Below are positions 44,142 through 54,619 of a stretch of DNA of 64,000 bases, piece by piece; the first letter of the stretch is position 1; each line of letters begins with the position of its first letter. The stretch comes from Herbihabitans rhizosphaerae (GTDB taxonomy: Bacteria > Actinomycetota > Actinomycetes > Mycobacteriales > Pseudonocardiaceae). A program made the position numbers and the translations under genes. The notes under the pieces were generated by a model. It was not told the DNA's origin, searched no databases, and worked only from the letters and a program-made list of their open reading frames with translations. The DNA lies in the NCBI RefSeq assembly GCF_004216555.1, contig NZ_SGWQ01000019.1, forward strand, positions 16,780 through 80,779, read 5' to 3'.

Positions 44142-44825
44142 TCACCGGCGACCGACGCGGTGGCGTCTCGGCTGGGTGTTCGGCCCATAAGAGTCCAGCA
44201 AGCCGTTGACGATGGCCGTCAGCGCGTGTCGGTGCGAATCGCGGTCGCTGAGTTCGTCCCAGCGATCGGCGATGGACGCGATGTGGGGGTAGGTGCCGAT
44301 CGACATCTGGGCGATGGCTTCGTTGCCGTAGACGGGAGTGTCGGTCCGGCTTCGGCGGCGTGCGCTGATCACGCGGATGATCAGGTTGCCGAGGATGTAG
44401 TGCCAGATCGCGCGGTAGACCTCGACGGCTTGCTCGGTCGTGCAGCCGTGGTCGACGGCCGCGCCGATCATCGATTCGACGAACCACAGCGCGGAGGGGG
44501 CGAAGAGGTCGCCGGCGGCCAGCACCTCGACGATCCACGCGCGCTCGGCGAGCAGTTCGTACAGCAGGAGCGCCACCGCGGTGAGCCGCTCCTGGGGATC
44601 TTCCGGAAGGTCCGGGTGCGGGATCTGCTCGGCGTGCTTCTCCAGGATCAGCAGCAGTAGCTGATCTTTGTCGCGCACGTGGTGGTACAGCGCCATCGGC
44701 GCGCTGTTCAGCTCGCCGGCCAGGCGCCGCATCGACAGTTTGTCCGGCCCTTCGGCCTCCAGGATGCGATCGGCCGCGGTGATGATCGCGTCCAGCGACA
44801 AGCGGGGTGGTCGGCCTGGGGGCAT
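44142..44825 (-). CDS. TetR family regulator of the adjacent ABC transporter
   Basis: 227 residues. Helix-turn-helix: AIITAADRILEAEGPDKLSM, RRLAGELNSAPMALYHHVRD. C-terminal TetR_C_1-type ligand domain. ATG 44825 has GGAGG upstream. It is divergent from two ABC half-transporter genes, with a perfect palindrome between, so it should repress them until an effector binds. No effector can be inferred. Confidence 0.9.
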   Translation of the reverse strand: MPPGRPPRLSLDAIITAADRILEAEGPDKLSMRRLAGELNSAPMALYHHVRDKDQLLLLILEKHAEQIPHPDLPEDPQERLTAVALLLYELLAERAWIVEVLAAGDLFAPSALWFVESMIGAAVDHGCTTEQAVEVYRAIWHYILGNLIIRVISARRRSRTDTPVYGNEAIAQMSIGTYPHIASIADRWDELSDRDSHRHALTAIVNGLLDSYGPNTQPRRHRVGRR

Positions 44826-44887
44826 CTGCTCATCCTCCACGGTTCGGATCTCGGTGGCGCACCGAAGCCTGTTGGAGCTACAGTTAC

Positions 44888-44899
44888 CGTACGCGTACG
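44888..44899. promoter_or_regulatory. palindrome CGTACGCGTACG, candidate TetR operator
   Basis: A perfect 12-bp palindrome in the 111-bp divergent gap. TACAGT (44879-44884) just upstream could be the -10 box of the transporter genes, so a bound repressor would sit over their transcription start. Confidence 0.55.
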
Positions 44900-44936
44900 A
44901 AAATGTCGCTGGACTCGCCGAGGGGAACCACGTCTG

Positions 44937-46709
44937 ATGACCACACCGGCTGTCGATTCCGCGGTGAAACCGAGCATGGCGGGGCTGCTGCGCCCGCATA
45001 TCGGCAGTTTCGCCGCGATGGTGATCCTGCAGGTCATCGGCGCTGTCGCGGGGTTGGCGCCGCTGCTGGCGGTCGTCGAACTGGGGCGCACTCTGCTGTC
45101 GCCCGGCCCGATCGATCACGATCACGTCCGGCTCGTCGTGATCGCGGGTGCTGCCGGTCTGCTCGTCCGGTTGCTGTTCACGGCCGCGTCGACCGGAGTC
45201 GGGCACATTCTGGACGGCAAGGTGCAACTGTCGTTCCGCCGACTACTGGCCGCGCATCTGGGGCGGGTGCCGATCGGGTGGTTCTCCCGGCGGCGGACCG
45301 GCGAGCTGGCCAAGGTCGTCGGCGAGGACATCAGTGCCGTGCACCCGTTCATCGCGCACGCGCCGGGCGAGCTCATCTCCGCGTTCGTGGTGCCGCTGGT
45401 GTCGATGGTCTACCTGTTCACCATCGACTGGCGGCTCACCCTGATCACGCTGATACCGGTGGTGCTGGCGTTGGCGCTGGTCCCGCTGTTGATGACCCCG
45501 ACCCGGCTGCGCGAGCAGAAGGCGTTCGACACGGCAATGGGGCGGATCTCGAATTCGGTCGTCGAGTTCGTCCAGGGCATCGCGGTGGTCAAGGCGTTCG
45601 GCGGCGGCGAGCGCGCGCATCGCCGGTTCCGCACGGCCGTCGACGACTTCGTCACGATCTTCTACCGGATGGTGCGCGGGCTGTCCGGGGTCGCCGCCGG
45701 GATGCAGGTGGCGCTGTCGCCGCCGTTCGTGCTGCTGGTCGTGCTGATCGGCGGCGCGGCGCTGATCACGACCGGTGGCCTGCCTCCGGCCGATCTGCTG
45801 CCGTTCCTGTTGCTCGGACTGGGTTTGACCGCGCCGGTCGCGGCACTGGCCGGCCACGTCTTCGACGACATGCAGGCCGCCGGGCGCGCGGTCGGCCGGA
45901 TCCGGGACGTGCTCGGGGTGCCGCCGCTGCCCGAGCCCGAGCACCCGGTCGCACCGCGGGGCCACCGGGTGGAACTGCGGGACGTCCGATTCGGTTACGA
46001 AGACGATCACGAGGTGCTGCGCGGGATCGATCTGGTGCTCGAGCCGGGGACGGTCACCGCGGTCGTCGGGCCGTCCGGAAGCGGGAAGTCCACGCTGGTT
46101 CAGCTGCTGCCGCGGTTCTTCGACCCGACGCACGGCTCGGTCGTCCTCGGCGGTGTCGATCTGCGCGAGATCGGCAGCAAAGCGTTGTACGACAAGGTGT
46201 CCTTCGTCTTCCAGGACGTGCGCCTGCTGCGCGCGTCGGTCGCGGACAACATCGCGCTGGCGGTACCGCGGGCCGATCGCGAGGACGTGGTGCGCGCCGC
46301 CCGGATGGCGAACATCCACGACCGGATTCTGGAGCTGCCGCACGGCTACGAGTCGGTGATCGGTGACGACGTGAAGCTCTCCGGCGGCGAGGCGCAGCGG
46401 ATCGCGATCGCCCGCGCCCTGCTCGCCGACACGCCCGTTCTGGTGCTCGACGAGGCGACCGCCTTCGCCGACCCGCGGACCGAACAGGCGGTGCGCCGCA
46501 CTCTGGCGACGCTCGGGGGTGATCGGACGGTGCTGGTCATCGCCCACCGGCTGGAGACGATCGTGGACGCCGACACCGTCGTGATGGTGGAGAACGGGTC
46601 GATCGTCGAGCGCGGCACACCGGCGGAACTGTTGGCACAGAACGGAAAGTTCGCCGCGTTCTGGCAAGCCCACCGATCGGCGACGGCCGAAGGAGACGAG
46701 CCCCGATGA
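44937..46709 (+). CDS. ABC transporter, fused membrane-ATPase subunit 1
   Basis: 590 residues. Six membrane segments (about 25-300) followed by an ATPase domain with Walker A GPSGSGKSTL, Q-loop FVFQDVR, signature LSGGEAQR, Walker B VLVLDEATAFADP and H-loop VIAHRL. Together with the next gene it forms a heterodimeric type IV exporter-fold ABC transporter. The pair resembles IrtAB-like siderophore transporters by order and domains, but this is weak. ATG 44937 has GAGGGG upstream; the stop overlaps subunit 2. Confidence 0.92.
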   Translation: MTTPAVDSAVKPSMAGLLRPHIGSFAAMVILQVIGAVAGLAPLLAVVELGRTLLSPGPIDHDHVRLVVIAGAAGLLVRLLFTAASTGVGHILDGKVQLSFRRLLAAHLGRVPIGWFSRRRTGELAKVVGEDISAVHPFIAHAPGELISAFVVPLVSMVYLFTIDWRLTLITLIPVVLALALVPLLMTPTRLREQKAFDTAMGRISNSVVEFVQGIAVVKAFGGGERAHRRFRTAVDDFVTIFYRMVRGLSGVAAGMQVALSPPFVLLVVLIGGAALITTGGLPPADLLPFLLLGLGLTAPVAALAGHVFDDMQAAGRAVGRIRDVLGVPPLPEPEHPVAPRGHRVELRDVRFGYEDDHEVLRGIDLVLEPGTVTAVVGPSGSGKSTLVQLLPRFFDPTHGSVVLGGVDLREIGSKALYDKVSFVFQDVRLLRASVADNIALAVPRADREDVVRAARMANIHDRILELPHGYESVIGDDVKLSGGEAQRIAIARALLADTPVLVLDEATAFADPRTEQAVRRTLATLGGDRTVLVIAHRLETIVDADTVVMVENGSIVERGTPAELLAQNGKFAAFWQAHRSATAEGDEPR

Positions 46710-48415
46710 TTCGAACACTGCTGCGCGTGCTGGGACCCGAGTACGCCCCGCCGGTGCGCCGCACCGTGGCCCTGATGACGATCGCCGCGATCGCCGAGGG
46801 CTTGTCCTACGCGTTGCTGGTCCCCGTGCTGCAGGCCCTGTTCGGGAGCACGCCCGCGGACGCCTGGCCCTGGCTGATCGCGTTCGGCGCCGGGGTCGCG
46901 GTCTACGCGCTGCTGCGCTACGTCAGCGATCTGTCCGGTTTCCGCGCCGGCACCACACTGTTGGACGGCATGTACCACCGGCTCGGCGATCACCTGGCCC
47001 GGCTGCCCATCGGCTGGTACAGCGCGGCCCGCGTCGGCGAGGTGTCGGTGCTGGCCAGCAACGGCGTTCTGCAGGCCATGAGCGTGATCGCGCACCTGCT
47101 GGCGCCGTTCATCTCCGCCTGCGTGACACCGCTGACGATCATCGTCGTGATGCTCGCCGTCAACTGGCAGATGGGGTTGGCCGCGCTGGTCGCCGTGCCG
47201 ATCGTGGTGGCGATCCAGGCCTGGACCGGACGCTCGACGGCGGCCGGCGACGCGGACAGTGCCGAACGCGGGCACGTGGCGGCCGGGCGGGTCATCGAAT
47301 ATCTCCAGGCGCAGCCGGTGCTCCGAGCCGGCGGCCGGACCACCGAACGCTTCCGAATGCTCGACGATTCGCTGCGCGAGGTGGAGCGCGCCTCCCGCCA
47401 GCTTACGCTGTCGGCGCTGCCGGGTGTGGTGGGCCTGACGCTCGCGGTGCAGGCGATGTTCACCGGGTTGCTGGTGCTGGGCAGCTACCTCGCACTGGGC
47501 GGAAACGTTGGTGTGGCGGAGATTCTGACGATTCTGGTGCTGGCCGCCCGCTGCGCGGATCCGGTGCTGTCGCTGGCGGACATCGGCGGCAAGCTGCGCG
47601 GCGCGCGGTCCGAGTTGATCAGGCTCGACGCGGTGTTGCGCACCGAGCCGCTCCAGGAGGCGCCCGAGCCGATCCAGCCGCGGAGCCACGACCTGGAGTT
47701 CGAGTCCGTCACCTTCACCCACGGCGACCGCACCGTGTTCGACGACGTGTCGCTGTCGGTGCCGCAGGGACAACGGCTCGCCGTCGTCGGACCGTCGGGT
47801 ACGGGCAAGACCACGCTGCTGCAGTTGCTCGCGCGCTTCTACGACGTGGACGCGGGCGCGGTGCGCGTGGGAGGTGTGGACGTGCGCGCGATCGACACCG
47901 ACGTGTTGATGGAGCGGACCGCCATCGTGTTCCAGGACGTGTACCTGTTCGACGGCACGATCGAGGAGAACGTGCGCCTCGGCCGCCCGGACGCGACCGA
48001 GACCGAGGTGCGTGCGGCGGCGAGCGCGGCCCGGCTGGACGAGGTGATCGAGCGGCTGCCAGGGGGATGGGCGACCAACGTCGGTGAGGGTGGCGCACTG
48101 CTGTCCGGCGGTGAGCGTCAGCGGGTCTCGATCGCGCGAGCGTTGCTGAAGAACGCGCCGATCGTGCTGCTGGACGAGGTGACCTCCGCGCTGGATCCGG
48201 TGAACGAGGCGGCCGTGCACGAGGGAATCGAGCGCCTGATGGCGGGCCGGACGGTGGTCATGGTGGCGCACCGGATGCGGACCGTCCGGCGCGCCGATCG
48301 CGTCGTGTTCCTCGACGGCGGCCGGATCGTCGAGGAAGGCGATCACGACGAGCTGCTGCGCCGAGACGGCCGCTACGCCGATTTCTGGGCGCTGTCCATG
48401 ACGCCGGCGTCGTGA
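46706..48415 (+). CDS. ABC transporter, fused membrane-ATPase subunit 2
   Basis: 569 residues with six membrane segments and an ATPase domain: Walker A GPSGTGKTTL, Q-loop IVFQDVY, signature LSGGERQR, Walker B IVLLDEVTSALDP and H-loop MVAHRM. Both catalytic sites of the heterodimer look intact, because each subunit keeps the Glu after Walker B. ATG 46706 overlaps the stop of subunit 1. The next gene converges with two bases between the stops. Confidence 0.92.
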   Translation: MIRTLLRVLGPEYAPPVRRTVALMTIAAIAEGLSYALLVPVLQALFGSTPADAWPWLIAFGAGVAVYALLRYVSDLSGFRAGTTLLDGMYHRLGDHLARLPIGWYSAARVGEVSVLASNGVLQAMSVIAHLLAPFISACVTPLTIIVVMLAVNWQMGLAALVAVPIVVAIQAWTGRSTAAGDADSAERGHVAAGRVIEYLQAQPVLRAGGRTTERFRMLDDSLREVERASRQLTLSALPGVVGLTLAVQAMFTGLLVLGSYLALGGNVGVAEILTILVLAARCADPVLSLADIGGKLRGARSELIRLDAVLRTEPLQEAPEPIQPRSHDLEFESVTFTHGDRTVFDDVSLSVPQGQRLAVVGPSGTGKTTLLQLLARFYDVDAGAVRVGGVDVRAIDTDVLMERTAIVFQDVYLFDGTIEENVRLGRPDATETEVRAAASAARLDEVIERLPGGWATNVGEGGALLSGGERQRVSIARALLKNAPIVLLDEVTSALDPVNEAAVHEGIERLMAGRTVVMVAHRMRTVRRADRVVFLDGGRIVEEGDHDELLRRDGRYADFWALSMTPAS

Positions 48416-49040
48416 TCAGGCGGCGGGCGTCAGCGTCGCGACGCCCGGCCCGTCGAGCTGGTCCAGCGCCACCGGTCGCCCTGTGACGGCCAGCAGCAGG
48501 GAGAGCGCCGTTCCGTGCACCTCCGCGCCGTCGCCGATCGACAGGTCGGTGTCCGTCGCGGTCAGCCGGATGCCGGCCAGCCGCTCCTTGGCTCCGCCGA
48601 AGGACGCCGAGGTGCGCGCCTGCAGGCGAAGGGCCCGGGCCACGGACTCCACCGGGTAGGCGCGGGTGAGTCCCAGCGGACGGCGGATGTCCTCGCCGTG
48701 CAGGACCTCCTCGACGAGCCGGGTGTCCAGCGGCGCCGGCGCGGTGGAGGTCCTCGGCGCCACCTGACGCAGCCGCTCCAGCGTCTCCCGAGGTGAGTCG
48801 CGGCGCTCGCGCCGCACCCCGCGCGCGTTCTGGCGGTCGAAGTCGAACCGCGCCCGGACCATGCCGACCACGAAGTTGAGGCGCGTCGTCAGCGCGGTGT
48901 CGATCAGGTGCGCGACCACGTCGTGCACGGTCCAGCCCGGGCACAGCGACGGCGTCTCCCACTGCTGGTCGTCGAGGCGGGTGAGGTCCTCGATCAGCGC
49001 CGCGCTCGGCGTGCACCATCGACCAGAGATCGTTGCTCAC
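48416..49040 (-). pseudogene. maleylpyruvate isomerase/DinB-like mycothiol-dependent enzyme, frameshifted
   Basis: The C-terminal 170 residues are open from 48928 and start VHDVVAHLIDTALTTRL. The codons before them (AALIEDLTRLDDQQWETPSL, then CPGWT) continue the family's N-terminus in the same frame, but the start GTG 49040, with an excellent AAGGAGAA, reads VSNDLWSMVHAERG in a different frame. The two frames meet near 48997-49008 at a GC run (GCGCCGCGCTCG). Restoring two bases there would give one 208-residue MDMPI_N protein. Either the gene is broken or there is a sequencing error. Confidence 0.75.
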
Positions 49041-49224
49041 GGGGGTTCTCCTTCGCTCGCGCTCGGTGCGTTCGACAGGTGAGACCGGCGGTGTGGCGCG
49101 AACTCGTCGCACCGATCAGAAATCAAGAAGCATCCGGCGGCGACAAGCACATAGCGTCATTGCCATAGGTCCTGGTCACCCTGGTTAGATCGAGCCCGAC
49201 CCGCGCGAGCCACTGGAGAAGCGA

Positions 49225-51578
<2,354 letters not shown>

Positions 51579-51579
<1 letters not shown>

Positions 51580-52355
51580 TGAACGATCAGCGCATGCCGG
51601 CCGCGTTCTTGGGCCACGGGAATCCGATGAACGCGCTCGAGGACAATCGGTACACCCAGGCGTGGCGGGCGTTCGGGGAGTCGGTGCCCCGGCCGAGGGC
51701 GATCCTGGTGATCTCCGCGCACTGGTACGTCAACGCGACGGCGGTCACCGCCATGCCGCGGCCGCGCACGATCCACGACTTCTACGGCTTCCCGCGCGAG
51801 CTGTTCGACGTGAACTATCCGGCGCCCGGGTTGCCGGAGTTGGCCGAGCAGGTGTCCGACGCGGTCCGGCCGACCTGGGTGGGCAGTGATCACGACAGTT
51901 GGGGGATCGATCACGGCACCTGGTCGGTGTTGCTGCACGCGTTCCCGGACGCGTCGATCCCGGTCGTGCAGTTGTCGCTGAACGCCTTCGAGGGCGCGGA
52001 CTACCACCTGGAACTGGGCCGGCGCCTCGCTCCGCTGCGCGAGGACGGCGTGCTGATCATCGGCAGCGGCAACGTGGTGCACAACCTGCGCGCGATCGAC
52101 TTCAACCGGCCCGACGCCGGGTACGACTGGGCGCTGCGGTTCGACGACGCGGCGCGCGAGGTGCTGGCGAGCTCCCCGGCGGAGGCGGCGGCGCTGGACG
52201 GGCACCCCGATTTCGGCAACGCCGTGCCCACGCCGGATCACTTCCTGCCGTTGCTCTACGTCGCGGGCCTCGCCGACGACGAGCCGCTCGTACCGCTGGT
52301 GGACGGGCACGCGGCCGGCTCGATCTCGATGGCCGCCTACACGCTCGGCATGTGA
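51579..52355 (+). CDS. class III extradiol ring-cleavage dioxygenase (YgiD/DODA)
   Basis: 258 residues. Family features: PAAFLGHGNPMNAL with the first metal His, VISAHWYVN, DFYGFPRELFDVNYPAPG, DHDSWGIDHGTW and GSGNVVHNLRAI. Members open catechol rings such as DOPA using Fe or Zn. ATG 51579 shares one base with the stop of the UvrA-like gene, so they are coupled. The natural substrate is unknown. Confidence 0.92.
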
Positions 52356-52362
52356 GCCGGCG

Positions 52363-52593
52363 TCACGCCGGCGGGACGAATCCGGGGATCCAGCCGGGGT
52401 CGTCGGATTCGCCGCACACCGGGCACGATTCCTGCACGAGCCGGCCGGGGGCGCGCTCGCGGAGGGTGACGCCCTCGCCGGGCAGGATCATCGGCCGCAG
52501 CGTGACGTTGCCGTCGTCGTCCTCGACGCGCACGTGGGTTACCTGGCGGCAGCCGTGGCACACGGTCCTGGCCGGAGGGACGGATTCGACCAT
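52363..52593 (-). CDS. small zinc-ribbon protein
   Basis: 76 residues with a CHGC near the N-terminus and CPVC near residue 57, forming a four-Cys zinc ribbon, and an acidic strand RVEDDDGNVTLRP between. Function unknown. ATG 52593 is convergent with the dioxygenase gene. Confidence 0.6.
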   Translation of the reverse strand: MVESVPPARTVCHGCRQVTHVRVEDDDGNVTLRPMILPGEGVTLRERAPGRLVQESCPVCGESDDPGWIPGFVPPA

Positions 52594-52685
52594 GCCTGGA
52601 CGGTACCGCCTAGGTGCCCCCACACGTGACGGTGGACACCCCTAGCGACCTTGCCGGCACCCACCGCGATCGGCAGGCTGGAGAC

Positions 52686-52865
52686 ATGGCTGGCGACTGT
52701 CGCGACTGTTCGGCGTGCTCGGCGCCATGGGTATGGCGGATGCTGCGGGTCATCCTGATCACCTGGTGGCTGTGGATCTTCAAGATCTGGCTGCCCACGT
52801 GCCCTCAGTGCAACCACATGAAGTTTCGCCACGCCCGCCGCCCGGACGGCTCCTTCAAGGACTAG
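52686..52865 (+). CDS. small membrane protein with Cys motifs
   Basis: 59 residues: CRDCSAC at the start, one Trp-rich membrane segment (VILITWWLWIFKIW) and CPQCNHMKFRHARR after it. Two CxxC groups suggest a zinc or redox site at the membrane. ATG 52686 has GGAG upstream. Unknown family. Confidence 0.5.
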   Translation: MAGDCRDCSACSAPWVWRMLRVILITWWLWIFKIWLPTCPQCNHMKFRHARRPDGSFKD

Positions 52866-52885
52866 GAACGGTTCAGTCAACGCTG

Positions 52886-52891
52886 TACTGT
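52886..52891 (+). promoter_or_regulatory. -10 hexamer TACTGT with dyad, leaderless cmtR
   Basis: TACTGT ends seven bases before ATG 52899, so the message should be leaderless. A dyad CAGT(52874-52877)...ACTG(52887-52890) overlaps it and is a candidate autoregulatory site. Confidence 0.5.
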
Positions 52892-52898
52892 TCGAGGC

Positions 52899-53237
52899 AT
52901 GCTGAAGTGTGAGACCCGAGAAGACGCGCTGGCCAGGTTGGGGCGTGCGCTGGCCGACCCGACCCGGTGCCGCATCCTGGTGGCCCTGCTCGACGGCACG
53001 CCGTATCCGGGGCAACTCGCCGACCAACTCGGCCTCAGCCGCTCCAACGTGTCCAACCACCTGTCCTGCCTGCGGGGATGCGGCCTGGTCGTGGCCAGCT
53101 ACGAGGGGCGTCAGGTGCGCTACGCGCTGGCCGACGAGCACCTGGGGCGCGCGTTGCGGGAGTTGGTCAAGGTGGTGCTCGCGGTGGACACCGACGAGCC
53201 CTGCCTGGACGACGTTCCGGCCACGGAGGCGCGATGA
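52899..53237 (+). CDS. cmtR: ArsR family Cd/Pb sensor CmtR-type
   Basis: 112 residues, very close to M. tuberculosis CmtR as remembered. The metal ligands fall at the same numbers: Cys57 and Cys61 in LSCLRGCGLV and Cys102 in DEPCLDD. The helix-turn-helix is LADQLGLSRSNVSNHLSCL. CmtR releases DNA on binding cadmium or lead. In M. tuberculosis it controls a P-type ATPase; here the coupled gene is a cation-diffusion type transporter. Confidence 0.92.
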   Translation: MLKCETREDALARLGRALADPTRCRILVALLDGTPYPGQLADQLGLSRSNVSNHLSCLRGCGLVVASYEGRQVRYALADEHLGRALRELVKVVLAVDTDEPCLDDVPATEAR

Positions 53238-53875
53238 CCGCGTGCGCCGACGGCTGCTGTGCGCCCACACCTCGGCTTGCCCCTGAGCGCAGGGCGGTGC
53301 TGACGCGCCGGGTGCGCTGGCTGGTCGCCGCGACCATCACCTACAACGTCGTGGAAGCCGTCGTCGCGATCACGGCGGGAACGATCGCGTCGTCCACCGC
53401 GCTGATCGGGTTCGGGCTCGACTCGGTGATCGAGGTGGCCTCGGCGACGGCCGTCGCGTGGCAGTTCTCCGGCGCCGATCCGGAAGCGCGTGAACGGACC
53501 GCGCTGCGGGTCATCGCGGTGTCATTCTTCGCGCTGGCCGCCTACGTGACCGTCGAGTCCGTCAGAACCCTGTTCGGGGCCGAGACGGCCGACCATTCAA
53601 CGGTGGGCATCGTGCTGGCGGCGGTGTCCCTGGTGATCATGCCGGTGCTCTCGCACAAACAACGCCGGGCCGGTCGGGAACTCGGGTCCGCCAGCGCGGT
53701 GGCCGATTCCAAGCAGACCCTGCTGTGCACTTATCTGTCCGGCGTACTGCTGATCGGCCTGTTGCTCAACAGTCTGTTCGGCTGGCACTGGGCCGACCCG
53801 ATCGCCGCGATGGTGATCGCCGTGGTGGCCGTCAAGGAGGGCCGGGAAGCCTGGCGAGGCGAGCACTGCTGCTGA
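53234..53875 (+). CDS. cation transporter (CDF-like) coupled to cmtR
   Basis: 213 residues, five or six membrane segments. A Cys cluster at the start (TACADGCCAP) and CC at the very end frame the CDF-like core with ALIGFGLDSVIEVAS and ASAVADSKQTLLCTYLSGV, which carry the Asp pairs of the transport site. It is probably an efflux carrier for thiophilic divalent metals, from its fusion by overlap (ATGA) with cmtR. Shorter than classic CDF proteins because the C-terminal cytosolic domain is missing. Confidence 0.85.
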   Translation: MTACADGCCAPTPRLAPERRAVLTRRVRWLVAATITYNVVEAVVAITAGTIASSTALIGFGLDSVIEVASATAVAWQFSGADPEARERTALRVIAVSFFALAAYVTVESVRTLFGAETADHSTVGIVLAAVSLVIMPVLSHKQRRAGRELGSASAVADSKQTLLCTYLSGVLLIGLLLNSLFGWHWADPIAAMVIAVVAVKEGREAWRGEHCC

Positions 53876-53986
53876 CAGAAAGTGAACGCCCCACGCGTGT
53901 TGGTCCAAACGCAACCGCGCCCATGAGGGCGCTCGCGCCCGAACAGGGCGCACCAAGCTGGTAGGCGAGGAACTCGCGCCGTGGGG

Positions 53987-54007
53987 TCCGGGGGCTCGGC
54001 CCCCGGA
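53987..54007. terminator. hairpin terminator between metal operon and tRNA-Asn
   Basis: TCCGGGGGC and GCCCCCGGA form a perfect 9-bp stem with a TCG loop, followed by AAT. It can serve the cation transporter on the plus strand. Confidence 0.65.
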
Positions 54008-54016
54008 AATAACGGC

Positions 54017-54056
54017 GGGCGACCCGGTCCGCGCTTTCCGCGGACACACGTCGCCC
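54017..54056. other. nested hairpin downstream of tRNA-Asn
   Basis: The outer stem GGGCGAC (54017-54023) pairs with GTCGCCC (54050-54056), and inside it GTCCGCG (54027-54033) pairs with CGCGGAC (54039-54045). It begins 12 bases beyond the tRNA 3' end on the minus strand and probably helps terminate or process that transcript. Confidence 0.5.
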
Positions 54057-54068
54057 AAAGCCCGCCCG

Positions 54069-54141
54069 CTCCTCCAGCTGGACTCGAACCAGCAACCCTT
54101 CGATTAACAGTCGAATGCTCTGCCAATTGAGCTATGGAGGA
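54069..54141 (-). tRNA. tRNA-Asn (anticodon GTT)
   Basis: On the minus strand: acceptor TCCTCCA with TGGAGGA, D arm with AGCTCAATTGGCAGAGC, anticodon loop CTGTTAA inside TTCGA/TCGAA, T arm GCTGG-TTCGAGT-CCAGC, discriminator G. CCA is not encoded. 73 nt. Confidence 0.96.
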
Positions 54142-54288
54142 TCGCTCACGTCGGCCTGCGCCGACGGGGAGTCACTTTATCTCATCGCGGAGGCCGCCCG
54201 CGCGGGGGATACCGGTCCGGCGGTCAGCGCGGCGCGGCTGGGTGATGCAGGATGGAGGGGAGCACGTGGATGCGTGGGAGGCGAGAGC

Positions 54289-54525
54289 ATGAAGGCGTTC
54301 CTGTTGGGTGCGGCCGTCGGCTATGTGCTGGGCGCGCGAGCCGGGCGAGGCCGCTACGACCAGATCGTTCGCACCTACCGCAAGGTCGCCGACAACCCGG
54401 CCGTTCAAGGTGCGGCCGGCATCGCGCGGGCCAAGATCGGCGAGAAGACGGGCATCGGCGACAAGTCGCATCAGCGTCGTGCGCGGAGTGAGACCAACGG
54501 CGAACCGGTCTACCCGCGCCAGTGA
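54289..54525 (+). CDS. YtxH-like small anchored protein
   Basis: 78 residues. The start MKAFLLGAAVGYVLGARAGR is a short glycine-patterned membrane segment with an Arg stop, typical of the actinobacterial YtxH-like family, followed by YDQIVRTYRKVADNPAVQG and a disordered basic tail. ATG 54289 has GGGAGGCG upstream. Function unknown. Confidence 0.7.
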   Translation: MKAFLLGAAVGYVLGARAGRGRYDQIVRTYRKVADNPAVQGAAGIARAKIGEKTGIGDKSHQRRARSETNGEPVYPRQ

Positions 54526-54527
54526 CC

Positions 54528-54540
54528 GTCCATTGTGGAC
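54528..54540. repeat. GTCCATTGTGGAC word (non-coding copy)
   Basis: One of the two clear non-coding copies of the dispersed GTCCAC/GTGGAC word, three bases beyond the YtxH-like gene's stop codon. Here the fifth and sixth bases are AT instead of AC. Confidence 0.6.
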
Positions 54541-54606
54541 GATTGGAAGATCTGACGGTTCGGTGACGTGATCGCCGCGTGGGCTGTCGGCGGCCGGCCG
54601 TCGGCC

Positions 54607-54612
54607 TAGCGT
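54607..54612 (+). promoter_or_regulatory. -10 hexamer TAGCGT, leaderless epimerase
   Basis: TAGCGT ends seven bases before ATG 54620. No ribosome binding site lies between, so translation from a leaderless mRNA is expected. Confidence 0.5.
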
Positions 54613-54619
54613 TGCCCGC

